Origin: Clostridiales bacterium
GTDB lineage: Bacteria; Bacillota; Clostridia; Christensenellales; Pumilibacteraceae
Reading direction: 5' to 3'
Length of the DNA stretch: 43,195 bases
NCBI GenBank assembly: GCA_003533505.1
Contig: DQGD01000003.1
Location: 193,731 to 236,925 of the forward strand
In this document: in pieces, positions 33,246 to 41,199 of the stretch
How positions within the stretch are numbered: position 1 is the first letter of the stretch
Layout of the letters: each line of letters starts with the position of its first letter
Position numbers and translations under genes: made by a program
Notes under the pieces: generated by a model
What the model saw: only the letters and a program-made list of their open reading frames with translations
Told to the model about the DNA's origin: nothing
Databases searched by the model: none

Positions 33246-34670
33246 TTACTCCTCCTCGAAAAAGTCGCCGAACGTCAGAACCAGCGGATAGTCACGAACG
33301 GGGATTTCGTCCAGAAGATACACGCCGCCGTCCTGCTTTTTCATGCCGCTCGGGAGCTCGTACACCGAGCCGTCCATTGGGTCGACGAGCCGCACTTTTT
33401 CCTCGGGCATGTCGACGATGAGCGACGTCAGCCCCTCGAACGTTTCCGTCATAAGGTCGGTGGACTTGTAGTAAAACAGCGCGGACGAACCGTTCGGCTT
33501 GCGGAAGCCGTATGCCGTCAGCTCTCTGCCTGCCACGGTATAGCCGAACACTCGCTCGGTGTAGTGTTCGCCCATCGGGAATACGGGCAGTTTCGTCGGC
33601 TCTGCGCCCGTTTTTCCGAACAAGCCGCACAGGTTTTTCAGCGCGTAATACGATTTTTTGGGCTCGAACGTGCCGATGGACTTACCCTCGGCGTCGAACT
33701 GCGCCCCCAAAACTCCGAAATAGCCGTAGTCGAGGTAGCTGGCGACGTTGCCGTTCTCGCCGTAAAGCGCCTCGGACATGTCGACGGTGGTGAACCAGGA
33801 CGTGAACTCGACTTCGGTGTTGAGGTCGACGACAAGTCGGCGTAAAAGCAGCTTCGCCTGCTTGTCCTGCGACCAATTGCCGCGGCACATCGCGCCGTTG
33901 CCCTCGGGCTCGGAGGGACTGCCCGACTCGCCCTGAATGATTTTCACGCTCGGGTTATAGCGATTGAGAAGCGCGCTGAGGTAATTGACGGTGTTGGGCA
34001 CTTCCTTTTCGCGCCGCGTGTACTCGTGATAGGTGATATAATCGATATAGTCGCACGCGCCCGTTTCGCACATATCGTGCACCCACCCGGGGCTGTGGTA
34101 AACCGAATAAATCGAGCCCGCGGCGATTTTCGCGTCGCCGTCGCCCTCTTTTACCGCCTTTGCCGTTTCGATGACGAAGTTGCCGTACTCGGTACCCGAC
34201 GGACCGTGCTTCCAGCACCAAACGCCGTCGGGCTCGTTCCACACTTCGTACAGCGAAACCCTGCCCTTATAGTGCTCGGCGACGGCTCGGCAGTACGCCC
34301 TCCACGCCGCTTTGTCCTCGTCGGCGAATATCGGCGGCACGCCCACCGCTCCGAACTGCTTTTTCGCGGCTTCGGTGTACAACTCGTTGCCGTAGCAAAG
34401 GCACAGCCACGGCACCATGCCACGCGAAACGAGCTCGTCCACCACTTCGTCCAGCCAGCCGAAATCGTATACGCCCTTAGTCTTTTCGGTGCGCTGCCAG
34501 CCGGATTGCAGGCGGACGTACTTCACGCCCGATTTTTGCAGCGGCTCGTAGGTCTGCTTCGGCTCGAACATATTGCGGTCAAGCTTCTCTAAGCCTATGC
34601 CGAACTTCATAAACGAAATTTCGTCCGAATTATACGTCTTAATCTTACCGATTTTTTTCAGTCTGTTCAT
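33246..34670 (-). CDS. Clan A (TIM barrel) glycoside hydrolase, GH39/GH5-like, cytoplasmic
   Basis: The 474-residue protein has a clan A catalytic layout: acid/base E146 in YEVWNEPDGVW and nucleophile E248 in IIQGESGSPS, 102 residues apart. The barrel (about 25-350) is followed by a beta-rich C-terminal domain (about 370-470), as in GH39 and related families. There is no signal peptide, so it acts in the cytoplasm on imported glycosides. The specificity is not clear. It lies 12 bases after the enolase-superfamily gene. Conserved active-site residues seem complete. Confidence 0.75.
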   Translation of the reverse strand: MNRLKKIGKIKTYNSDEISFMKFGIGLEKLDRNMFEPKQTYEPLQKSGVKYVRLQSGWQRTEKTKGVYDFGWLDEVVDELVSRGMVPWLCLCYGNELYTEAAKKQFGAVGVPPIFADEDKAAWRAYCRAVAEHYKGRVSLYEVWNEPDGVWCWKHGPSGTEYGNFVIETAKAVKEGDGDAKIAAGSIYSVYHSPGWVHDMCETGACDYIDYITYHEYTRREKEVPNTVNYLSALLNRYNPSVKIIQGESGSPSEPEGNGAMCRGNWSQDKQAKLLLRRLVVDLNTEVEFTSWFTTVDMSEALYGENGNVASYLDYGYFGVLGAQFDAEGKSIGTFEPKKSYYALKNLCGLFGKTGAEPTKLPVFPMGEHYTERVFGYTVAGRELTAYGFRKPNGSSALFYYKSTDLMTETFEGLTSLIVDMPEEKVRLVDPMDGSVYELPSGMKKQDGGVYLLDEIPVRDYPLVLTFGDFFEEE

Positions 34671-34682
34671 GCTCTTGCCTCG

Positions 34683-35843
34683 TTAAAAATAGAACTCCGT
34701 TTTCGGCGGACGAATGTCCGTGAGCGCGCCCGTGTAGTGGCGCAGGTTATGCTCGACGTAGGGGTGGCGCAGGCATTCCTCTTCGTTGAGCTCCAGCCCC
34801 AACCCGGGCTTGTCGCCGATTTTGATTCTGCCGTTCTCGTAGACCAGATTCTCGTTCGTGACGTATTTGCGATAGTCGACGTCGGAGTACATGATTTCCA
34901 GCACGTCGAAATTCGGGCAGCACGCCGCGAGCTGTAAGGTAGCCGCGTTCGCCACAGGCCCCGACGGATTGTGCGGCGCGAACGGAATGTAATTCGCCTC
35001 GGCAATCGCCGCGATTTTCTTCAGCTCCATGATGCCGCCCGCGTGGCTGACGTCGGGCTGAATGTAATCGGCGGCACGGCGGCGAAACAGCTCGTTGTAG
35101 TCATAGCGCGTGTACAGCCTCTCGCCTGCCGCAATCGGCACGGGCGACTTGTCGCGCACCGCAGCAAGCGCCTCGAGGTTGTTCGGCGGCACGGGCTCTT
35201 CGAACCACTTTGGTCTGAACTGCTCGAGCTCTTTTGCAATCTTCACGCCCGTCGCCACGTCGAATCTGCCGTGTCCCTCGATGAGCAAGTCCGCGTCCCT
35301 GCCTGCCGCCTCGCGCACCGCCGCCACGCATTCGAGCGCGGTATCGAGGTCGCGATTGGAAATCTGCATGTAATTTTTGCCGAACGGATCCCACTTCATG
35401 GCGGTCACGCCGCGCCCGACGGCTTCTTTTGCCTTTGCGCCGAACTCCTCGGGCGTTTTCGCGCCGGCAAACCAGCCGTTGACGTAAATGCGGCAATCGT
35501 CGCGCACCTTGCCGCCCAGCAGCCTGTACACGGGCACGCCCAAAGACTTGCCGAGAATATCCCACATTGCCGTCTCCACCGCCGACAGCGCGCTCATCAG
35601 CACCGCACCGCCGCGCCAATACGCGTCGCGATAGATGTCGTGATAGTGCTTTTCTATGTCGCGAGGGTCCTTGCCGAGAAGATAACTCTTAACGTGCTCG
35701 ACCGCGCCCTCGAGCGCTTTTTCCTTGTACTCGAGCGTGCCCTCTCCCACTCCCGAAATCCCCTCGTCGGTGTACACCTTCACGAACACCCAATTCGTGC
35801 GGTAGCAATCGACTATAAACGTTTTTACGTCCGTTACTTTCAT
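34683..35843 (-). CDS. Enolase superfamily sugar-acid dehydratase (mandelate racemase/galactonate dehydratase type)
   Basis: The 386-residue protein starts at MKVTDVKTFIVDCYRTNW behind GGGAGGAG. It has a capping domain, then the barrel with likely metal ligands E189 (LLIEGHGRFD), E215 or E216 (WFEEPVPP) and E241 (AAGERLYTR), an H191 acid, D264 (QPDVSHAGG) and H291 (FAPHNPSGP). K150 in AMKWDPFG is also typical. This pattern matches acid sugar dehydratases such as galactonate or gluconate dehydratase, which turn an aldonate into a 2-keto-3-deoxy acid. The exact sugar cannot be given. It is the first gene of a three-gene operon, divergent from an AraC regulator. Confidence 0.82.
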   Translation of the reverse strand: MKVTDVKTFIVDCYRTNWVFVKVYTDEGISGVGEGTLEYKEKALEGAVEHVKSYLLGKDPRDIEKHYHDIYRDAYWRGGAVLMSALSAVETAMWDILGKSLGVPVYRLLGGKVRDDCRIYVNGWFAGAKTPEEFGAKAKEAVGRGVTAMKWDPFGKNYMQISNRDLDTALECVAAVREAAGRDADLLIEGHGRFDVATGVKIAKELEQFRPKWFEEPVPPNNLEALAAVRDKSPVPIAAGERLYTRYDYNELFRRRAADYIQPDVSHAGGIMELKKIAAIAEANYIPFAPHNPSGPVANAATLQLAACCPNFDVLEIMYSDVDYRKYVTNENLVYENGRIKIGDKPGLGLELNEEECLRHPYVEHNLRHYTGALTDIRPPKTEFYF

Positions 35844-35873
35844 TTGCTCCTCCCGTTTGAAGTCTTTTCTTAA

Positions 35874-35879
35874 ATTATA
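35874..35879 (-). promoter_or_regulatory. -10 element of the dehydratase operon
   Basis: A perfect TATAAT lies about 30 bases before the start codon on the minus strand. No good -35 hexamer sits 16-18 bases upstream; instead there is TATATT beside a GCGGCGGCGG run. This fits a promoter that needs an activator such as the divergent AraC protein. Confidence 0.6.
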
Positions 35880-35926
35880 CCGCCCGAGCCGCCGCCGAAT
35901 ATACAATTTTCACGCCGTAGTTTTTC

Positions 35927-35942
35927 AAAATCTTACGATTTT
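35927..35942. promoter_or_regulatory. Candidate operator between the dehydratase operon and araC-type gene (2)
   Basis: AAAATC-TTAC-GATTTT is a perfect 6-bp inverted repeat with a 4-base spacer. It sits directly upstream of the -35 of araC-type gene (2) and about 50 bases upstream of the -10 of the dehydratase operon, where a shared regulator would bind. Confidence 0.4.
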
Positions 35943-35944
35943 CG

Positions 35945-35973
35945 TTGACCACCGCCCAATAAACGGCTATAAT
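35945..35973 (+). promoter_or_regulatory. Promoter of araC-type gene (2)
   Basis: TTGACC at 35945-35950 and TATAAT at 35968-35973 are 17 bases apart; the start codon follows about 40 bases later behind GCGGAGGA. Confidence 0.8.
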
Positions 35974-36013
35974 CTTATTAAAACTTCGGTTAAAACCCAA
36001 GCGGAGGAAAATA

Positions 36014-36823
36014 ATGAAAACAGGCGAAATCGATTCGTTCGGCGTGTTCGACGCCGCCGAGCGCTACTACGGCGCTACCACCACGGCAAAGCGCGAAATC
36101 CCCGACTTCGAGCTCGAGTACATCGTGTCGGGCGGCGGAAAGACCTACATCGACGACAAGGAATATCTGTTGCGCCCGAACACGTTTGTGGTGCGAAAGC
36201 CCGGGCAGGTGAGCTACAGCGAGCCCAAGTTCACATGCTACTTCGTGCACGTTTCCGTTTCTCCGGACAGCGAGTTTTATTCCGTGTTGTCGGCTCTGCC
36301 CGACTACTACCGCTTTATCGACGCCGCCGAGTACCGCTTAGCCATCGAAAAGCTGGTGTCGGGGTTAATCACCGACGGGAACGACCCGTGCGACTTGATG
36401 GTGAACGCGCGGCTGTTGACGCTGTTCGCGCTCCTTGACCGCGACAGGGCGAGAAACGAAACCGCGGCGACGGGCGAAAGCTACCGCAGTATCGAGGCTG
36501 TCGACAAGGCGATTGCCGCCATAGAAGCGCGCTATGCCGAGCCGCTGTCGCTGACCGCGCTCGCCGCCGAAGTCGGCTACTCGCCCAATCACTTCCACCG
36601 CCTGTTCACGGCGTGCGTGGGCAAAACTCCGCAGCAGTACGTCGCCGACTACCGCATAAAGCAAGCGAAACTCAAGCTCACGTCCACGCGCGAAACGCTG
36701 TCCGAAGTCGCCTACGGCTGCGGTTTTTCCTCGCAATCGTACTTCAGCCTTTGCTTCGGCCGCGCCACGGGGCTTACCCCGAAAGAATACCGAAAGATGA
36801 ACAACAACGTTTACCCGGGATAA
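36014..36823 (+). CDS. AraC family transcriptional regulator (2)
   Basis: The 269-residue protein has an N-terminal cupin domain (about 1-110, with ELEYIVSGGGKTYIDDKEYLL) and a C-terminal double helix-turn-helix (about 165-265: LTALAAEVGYSPNHFHRLFTACVGKTPQQYVA and LSEVAYGCGFSSQSYFSLCFGRATGLTPKEYR). It is divergent from the dehydratase-glycosidase-SDR operon and is probably its activator. Its last 42 bases before the final codons (36761-36802) are identical to the end of araC-type gene (3), although the rest of the two genes differs strongly. Confidence 0.87.
   Translation: MKTGEIDSFGVFDAAERYYGATTTAKREIPDFELEYIVSGGGKTYIDDKEYLLRPNTFVVRKPGQVSYSEPKFTCYFVHVSVSPDSEFYSVLSALPDYYRFIDAAEYRLAIEKLVSGLITDGNDPCDLMVNARLLTLFALLDRDRARNETAATGESYRSIEAVDKAIAAIEARYAEPLSLTALAAEVGYSPNHFHRLFTACVGKTPQQYVADYRIKQAKLKLTSTRETLSEVAYGCGFSSQSYFSLCFGRATGLTPKEYRKMNNNVYPG
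36761..36802 (+). repeat. 42-bp perfect direct repeat, left copy
   Basis: The 42 bases at 36761-36802 are identical to 40994-41035. In both places they encode RATGLTPKEYRKMN at the end of an AraC protein, in the same frame. The two copies bracket the glycyl radical enzyme cassette. Confidence 0.95.
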
Positions 36824-36970
36824 TCCCGTCCCCGATTCTATACCGATTTAACGTATAAAAAACTCTCCCTGTTCCGATTTGAAACAGAAAGAAAATAAAA
36901 CGTATAAAAGAAGAACTATTAAACCCGATTGACGAAACGGCGTTTTCGATAAGATAATCCTCAGGATTGC
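36824..36970. other. AT-rich spacer after araC-type gene (2)
   Basis: No gene is visible. The spacer is more AT-rich than other spacers and holds an 11-base direct repeat AACGTATAAAA (36850-36860 and 36899-36909), a weak CTGTT/AACAG hairpin near 36879, and AATCC-TCA-GGATT at about 36955-36967, just after the activase stop codon. Confidence 0.5.
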
Positions 36971-37870
36971 TTATACCGTTTCCACACCGGTTATCGAAAC
37001 AAAAATACGACGGGCAAAGTCTGGATCCTCGGCTTTCTCCGCATCGGGCATCGTGTCGCGGTATCCGAGCGAAACGTACTTTGACCGCGCAAAGTCGTGA
37101 TATCGCAGTACGCGTATCTTTTTTATCCCGCGAAGCGCGGCGAGAAACTCCGCCGCACCCGTCACCGCGTCCTCGCCGTCGTTAAATCCCGGTATAAGCG
37201 GATAACGGATCTCCAACGCCGCCCCTTCTTCGCTCAGAAACCTCAGGTTGTCGAGAATAATCCCGTTCGATTGCCCTGTTCCGGCGACATGCGCGGCTTC
37301 GTCGATATGTTTCAAATCGTACAAGAATACGTCCGTAAACGGCAGAACCGCCCGTATGGCTTTGCGCGGCACAAAGCCGCAAGTGTCGACGGCAGTACTT
37401 ATGCCGCGGCTTTTTGCCGATTTCAGAATCTCCGCGCACGCGCCGCTCTGCATAAGACACTCTCCGCCCGACAACGTTATTCCGCCGCCGCTCTCCTCGT
37501 AAAACCGTTTGTCGCGCAAAAGAACGTCGAGAATTTCCGCCACGGTTTTCCGCTCGCCATACTTCTTCAGCGCGTCCGCGGGACAAGCGTCCGCGCACTT
37601 GCCGCAAAGCACGCAATCAGCTCTGTCAAAGCGGTGTATGCCGCCCTCTGTTTCGTGACAACCGCGCGGACAAACGCGCACGCATTCGCCGCAAAGCGTG
37701 CATTTATGTCCGAAAAACCCTATCTGCGGTTTGTCCGACAGCGTTTCGGGATTATGGCACCAGCGACAACGGAGCGGGCACCCCTTAAAAAACACGGCGG
37801 TACGTATTCCGTCGCCGTCATGTACCGCAAACCTTTTTATGTCGACTATGTTCGCAAAAATTTCGTCCAT
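36971..37870 (-). CDS. Glycyl radical enzyme activating enzyme
   Basis: The 299-residue radical SAM protein uses CxxxCxxC cysteines C31, C35 and C38 (GCPLRCRWCHNPE) to bind the SAM cluster. A ferredoxin-like insert carries two more 4Fe-4S clusters: C57, C60, C63, C67 (CTLCGECVRVCPRGC) and C86, C89, C92, C96 (CVLCGKCADACPADAL). The insert is typical of activases of non-PFL glycyl radical enzymes. GGITLSGGECLMQ is the usual GGE motif. It abstracts hydrogen from the glycine of its partner, encoded just upstream with a five-base gap. The start is chosen at the ATG behind GAGGTGA. Confidence 0.92.
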   Translation of the reverse strand: MDEIFANIVDIKRFAVHDGDGIRTAVFFKGCPLRCRWCHNPETLSDKPQIGFFGHKCTLCGECVRVCPRGCHETEGGIHRFDRADCVLCGKCADACPADALKKYGERKTVAEILDVLLRDKRFYEESGGGITLSGGECLMQSGACAEILKSAKSRGISTAVDTCGFVPRKAIRAVLPFTDVFLYDLKHIDEAAHVAGTGQSNGIILDNLRFLSEEGAALEIRYPLIPGFNDGEDAVTGAAEFLAALRGIKKIRVLRYHDFARSKYVSLGYRDTMPDAEKAEDPDFARRIFVSITGVETV

Positions 37871-37875
37871 GACGT

Positions 37876-40128
37876 TCACCTCGAATTTTTTGCGCGAAGT
37901 ATGTACGCGTTCTGCTCCGCCTCGCTGAGGTTGTTCCACAGCACGTTCCAGCCGCACACGCGCACCTGAAGATTGCGATACTTTTCGGGATGTTTCTGCG
38001 CGTCGCGAAGCGTTCTCTCGTCAAAAACGTTGAACTGGACAGCCATGCCGCCGCCGCGAACGTAAGCCGTGACCAGAGCGCGCATAGCCGCCAGTCCGTC
38101 GCTGCCCTCGCACGCCGACGGATGCAGCATGATGTCGACGCAAAAACTCTCGTGATAATCGGACGGCGTGAGTTTAAGCGCCGACTCTATGAGCGCGGTA
38201 ACTCCTTCTCTGTCTGCGCCGACGGACGGCGATCCGTTCTTCGCGATCTCGTCGCCGCGCTTTCTTCCGTCCGGCGTCGCACCCGTTTTTTCGCCTTCCC
38301 ACACGAACTGCATTGCCGTGTGCATCGTCGCTTTGTAAACGCCGCCGCGGGCGTTCGGGCGGTTGTTGACGCTGTTTGCAAAGTACTCCGCGAGTGCCGC
38401 CGCATATTCGTCCGTTTCGCGATCGTCGTTACCGTATTTTCCCGAAGTTTTCAGTGCCTTCGCCCGAAGTCGTTCGTACCCGATCCAGTCGGCTTCGAGA
38501 GCCGCGCCCATTTCTTCCAGCGTTACTTCGCGCCTGTCGTATACCAACTCTTTGACCGACATGACCGAATCGACGAGCGTGGCGAATCCGCAATTGAGTA
38601 TCGCGGAATTATTGAACTTCACTCCGCTCTGGTATGCGTCCTCGCCCTTTTTCAGCGCACTTTCTACAGTCGCCGAATACATATTCGCAGGGTTTATGAA
38701 CGACAGGTATTTTTCGTATTCGTTCGCAACCGCGATCGTTTTCTCTATGAGCGTGCTCCATTGCCGCAAAACCGCGCCGTAAAAATCCTCGAACGCCGGA
38801 TAATTCGCACCCGTTGCCTCGCCGGTTTTCTGTCCGAAGATTTCGCCCGTGACTTCGTCTATGCCGTTCGTAAAGACATAGCGCACGGCTTTGGCGGCGT
38901 TGACGTATCCGGTCACCGTTGACACCTCGTTTGCCCTGACTCCCGTTTCGTAACAGCCGCGTATATCTGCTTCCCGCGCTTCGTCCGCGGTCGCACCGTA
39001 ACTCATCATCGCGCGGCGCATGCCGTATTCTCCCACGAAAACGAAACTGCTTCTGCCGCGGCGCACCATGTCCAAAACTTTATCGAGCACGTCGCGCGGC
39101 GTGCTCGCTCCGATCTTGATCTGGATTTTAGGATTGTAAATTCCGATCTCGTCGTAAACGTCCAGAATCAGCCGGGAAAGCGCGTTGAATTTCGTCGATC
39201 CGTCCTTGTTCGTGCCGCCGAGATACAGCGGCTGTCCCCAGTAATTGCCGATCGCCGACCACTGAAATAAAAAATACTTCGTAATCTCGCGGACCTCTTC
39301 TTGCGTGAATGTTCCGTTTTTGATATCGCGCGCATAAAAACCGTAAAGACTATTGTCCAAACCGTTTCCGAGCGAACGCACCTGATACGAATCGAAACAC
39401 TCGGACGCTATAAAGTAAATATAAATCGTCGTCATCGCCTCGTAAATATTCTTTGGCGCGCCTTGCGTCAGGCTTTTCATGCACCGCGCGATTTTTTCCG
39501 CTTTGCCCCCGGGACAAGCCTTTGCCTTTTCTCCGGCGTAGTTTCCGATTCTTTCCATAAGCCCGATTAGTGCGGAATAGACGATATTTATTCCGTCGAA
39601 AAAGGCTCGTTTCTCATCCGTAAGCGCTCCGTTCCTCTCGTGGAGCGCACGGTAACCTTCCGCGCGTTCCATAAGCCCCGTAAACCCCAAAGTAAGCACT
39701 GAATCCCAGTCGGGTACTACGTGATCAAAGTCCGCCCATATCGGCGCCGCTCCGGTTTCGTTCATTCTGCGCATTTCGTCGCGAATACCCGGTATAAACA
39801 CGTCGAACACGTTTCGTTGCCACTCGTATACCGTAGTATCGTTTGCAAGACGATTCAGCGAGTAAATGCCGGGAAAGTAATCGTGCTCGCCCGCGTCGAT
39901 CCGCGTATGTTCCAGCGCGTACCTCACCGCTTCCGCTTTTCTTACCGGATGAGCAAGTCCTGCCGTTTCCTCGCTTAGTTTCCTCAGCCCCTTGCGGATC
40001 TCTTCGTCGCTTTGCCCCGTTGTTTCGTCGAAATCATAGCCGTGATATGCCATGCGATTGTACGGATCGAACGGCTCGCTTGCGATATGATACTTATTCT
40101 CTATAATCTTTCTGTCGTCGTCGAACAT
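37876..40128 (-). CDS. Glycyl radical enzyme (PFL/dehydratase superfamily), class unassigned
   Basis: The 750-residue protein starts at MFDDDRKIIENKYH (GGAGAGG upstream). The catalytic cysteine is probably C392 in ADIRGCYETG, with E394 as the neighbouring acid. The radical glycine is G726 in QVRVCGWNVLW, 24 residues from the C-terminus. GNYWGQPLYLGG is a conserved barrel segment. The cysteine loop and the radical loop (CGWNV where PFL has SGYAV) match no class I can name: not pyruvate formate-lyase (CCVSP) nor the GCVEP dehydratases and lyases. The reaction is therefore unknown, but must be anaerobic radical chemistry. It is divergent from araC-type gene (3), its likely regulator. Confidence 0.88.
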   Translation of the reverse strand: MFDDDRKIIENKYHIASEPFDPYNRMAYHGYDFDETTGQSDEEIRKGLRKLSEETAGLAHPVRKAEAVRYALEHTRIDAGEHDYFPGIYSLNRLANDTTVYEWQRNVFDVFIPGIRDEMRRMNETGAAPIWADFDHVVPDWDSVLTLGFTGLMERAEGYRALHERNGALTDEKRAFFDGINIVYSALIGLMERIGNYAGEKAKACPGGKAEKIARCMKSLTQGAPKNIYEAMTTIYIYFIASECFDSYQVRSLGNGLDNSLYGFYARDIKNGTFTQEEVREITKYFLFQWSAIGNYWGQPLYLGGTNKDGSTKFNALSRLILDVYDEIGIYNPKIQIKIGASTPRDVLDKVLDMVRRGRSSFVFVGEYGMRRAMMSYGATADEAREADIRGCYETGVRANEVSTVTGYVNAAKAVRYVFTNGIDEVTGEIFGQKTGEATGANYPAFEDFYGAVLRQWSTLIEKTIAVANEYEKYLSFINPANMYSATVESALKKGEDAYQSGVKFNNSAILNCGFATLVDSVMSVKELVYDRREVTLEEMGAALEADWIGYERLRAKALKTSGKYGNDDRETDEYAAALAEYFANSVNNRPNARGGVYKATMHTAMQFVWEGEKTGATPDGRKRGDEIAKNGSPSVGADREGVTALIESALKLTPSDYHESFCVDIMLHPSACEGSDGLAAMRALVTAYVRGGGMAVQFNVFDERTLRDAQKHPEKYRNLQVRVCGWNVLWNNLSEAEQNAYILRAKNSR

Positions 40129-40149
40129 GTTTCCTCTCCTTCCGCGTTT

Positions 40150-40178
40150 ATTATAAGCCGTGTCCCGCGAAAAAACAA
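40150..40178 (-). promoter_or_regulatory. Promoter of the glycyl radical enzyme operon
   Basis: TTGTTT (40178-40173) and TATAAT (40155-40150) are 17 bases apart on the minus strand, about 25 bases upstream of the start codon of the enzyme. Confidence 0.65.
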
Positions 40179-40195
40179 TGTACAATTGAAAACTA

Positions 40196-40224
40196 TTGAC
40201 TTATCCGAAACTAAAAGTTATAAT
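40196..40224 (+). promoter_or_regulatory. Promoter of araC-type gene (3)
   Basis: TTGACT at 40196-40201 and TATAAT at 40219-40224 are 17 bases apart. It runs back to back with the glycyl radical enzyme promoter, and only 17 bases separate the two -35 elements. Confidence 0.75.
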
Positions 40225-40246
40225 CGATAGGAGGAAATTCACAATT

Positions 40247-41056
40247 ATGAACGCAAATACTCATAATTTTTTGGATACGTCGTTCGTCGGCGCGAATATC
40301 GATCTTGTCCTATTCGTAACGAAACGACTGACATCAAACCGCATAATAAACCGTAAAGGTCACGGACTCGTCTACTATGCGCGGACTTTCGGCAGACTTA
40401 CTTTTACGGACGGCACGGTAATTCGCCCGCAATCCGGTCAGGTAGTCTATCTTCCGGAAAACAGTACTTACGATATAGACGTATCGGATCAGCGCGACGA
40501 GGACGGTTGCTATGCGATCAACTTCGCCTGTCCGAATCTCGACGGCGTCAAACCGTTCGCATTCGACGTCAGACTTCCGTCGCTCGTCGAAACGTATTTC
40601 GTAAAATCCGAAAAGGCGTGGCGCGAGCGGCGACCGGGATTTGCGGAAAAATGTCTGGAATGTCTGTACGGCGCGATTGCTTTGATGAAGTCGGCGGCTT
40701 ACTCTCCGTCGTCGCACCGCGAAACCATTCGTCCCGCCGTCGATTTTATCCATGAAAACTATGCGTTCGGAAAGATTTCGATTCCCTGTCTTGCGACGAC
40801 TTGCGGAATCAGCGAGGTCTATCTGAGGAAACTTTTCGCCGAAACCTACGGCGTTTCTCCCGTCGAATATATAAACCGACTGCGCGTCGATCGCGCGAAA
40901 GAACTGCTTTCGGGCGACTATCATATTTCTTCGTCCGAGATCTCCGCGCTTTGCGGTCTTTCAGATTATTACTATTTTTGTCGGCTTTTCAAGCGCGCCA
41001 CGGGGCTTACCCCGAAAGAATACCGAAAGATGAACGAAACAGCCTACCCTGTGTGA
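40247..41056 (+). CDS. AraC family transcriptional regulator (3)
   Basis: The 269-residue protein starts at MNANTHNFLDTSFVGANID behind GGAGGA; upstream in-frame codons overlap the promoter. An N-terminal sensing domain (about 1-130, with FTDGTVIRPQSGQVVYLPENSTYDI) is followed by a double helix-turn-helix (about 170-268: IPCLATTCGISEVYLRKLFAETYG and SSEISALCGLSDYYYFCRLFKRATG). It is divergent from the glycyl radical enzyme and probably controls it. The gene body carries several GATC sites, unlike araC-type gene (2). Its 3' end is the right copy of the 42-bp direct repeat. Confidence 0.86.
   Translation: MNANTHNFLDTSFVGANIDLVLFVTKRLTSNRIINRKGHGLVYYARTFGRLTFTDGTVIRPQSGQVVYLPENSTYDIDVSDQRDEDGCYAINFACPNLDGVKPFAFDVRLPSLVETYFVKSEKAWRERRPGFAEKCLECLYGAIALMKSAAYSPSSHRETIRPAVDFIHENYAFGKISIPCLATTCGISEVYLRKLFAETYGVSPVEYINRLRVDRAKELLSGDYHISSSEISALCGLSDYYYFCRLFKRATGLTPKEYRKMNETAYPV
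40994..41035 (+). repeat. 42-bp perfect direct repeat, right copy
   Basis: This is the partner of 36761-36802, in the same orientation and reading frame. After this copy no GATC occurs again until about 42755. Confidence 0.95.
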
Positions 41057-41114
41057 AATATCGACTATTTTTCTTGATAATCCGATTATTCGCGAGCTAT
41101 GCCCTGCCGTTCCC

Positions 41115-41144
41115 TTGACAACCTCGGGGCTACGGCGTTACTAT
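41115..41144 (+). promoter_or_regulatory. Promoter of the GH30 gene
   Basis: TTGACA at 41115-41120 is followed after 18 bases by TACTAT (41139-41144). The start codon of the GH30 gene is about 55 bases further on, behind AAAAGGAG. Confidence 0.6.
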
Positions 41145-41199
41145 CGGATTACGCTTTCAGTAAACGGCGCGACGGCTCGTCCGCCCGAAAAGGAGAATT

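Noticed and set aside
33246..34670. Secreted glycosidase
   Set aside because: The N-terminus MNRLKKIGKIKTYNSDEISF has no hydrophobic core for a signal peptide.
36850..36909. 11-base direct repeat AACGTATAAAA as an insertion target duplication
   Set aside because: The copies are only about 40 bases apart in AT-rich DNA with nothing resembling an element between them.
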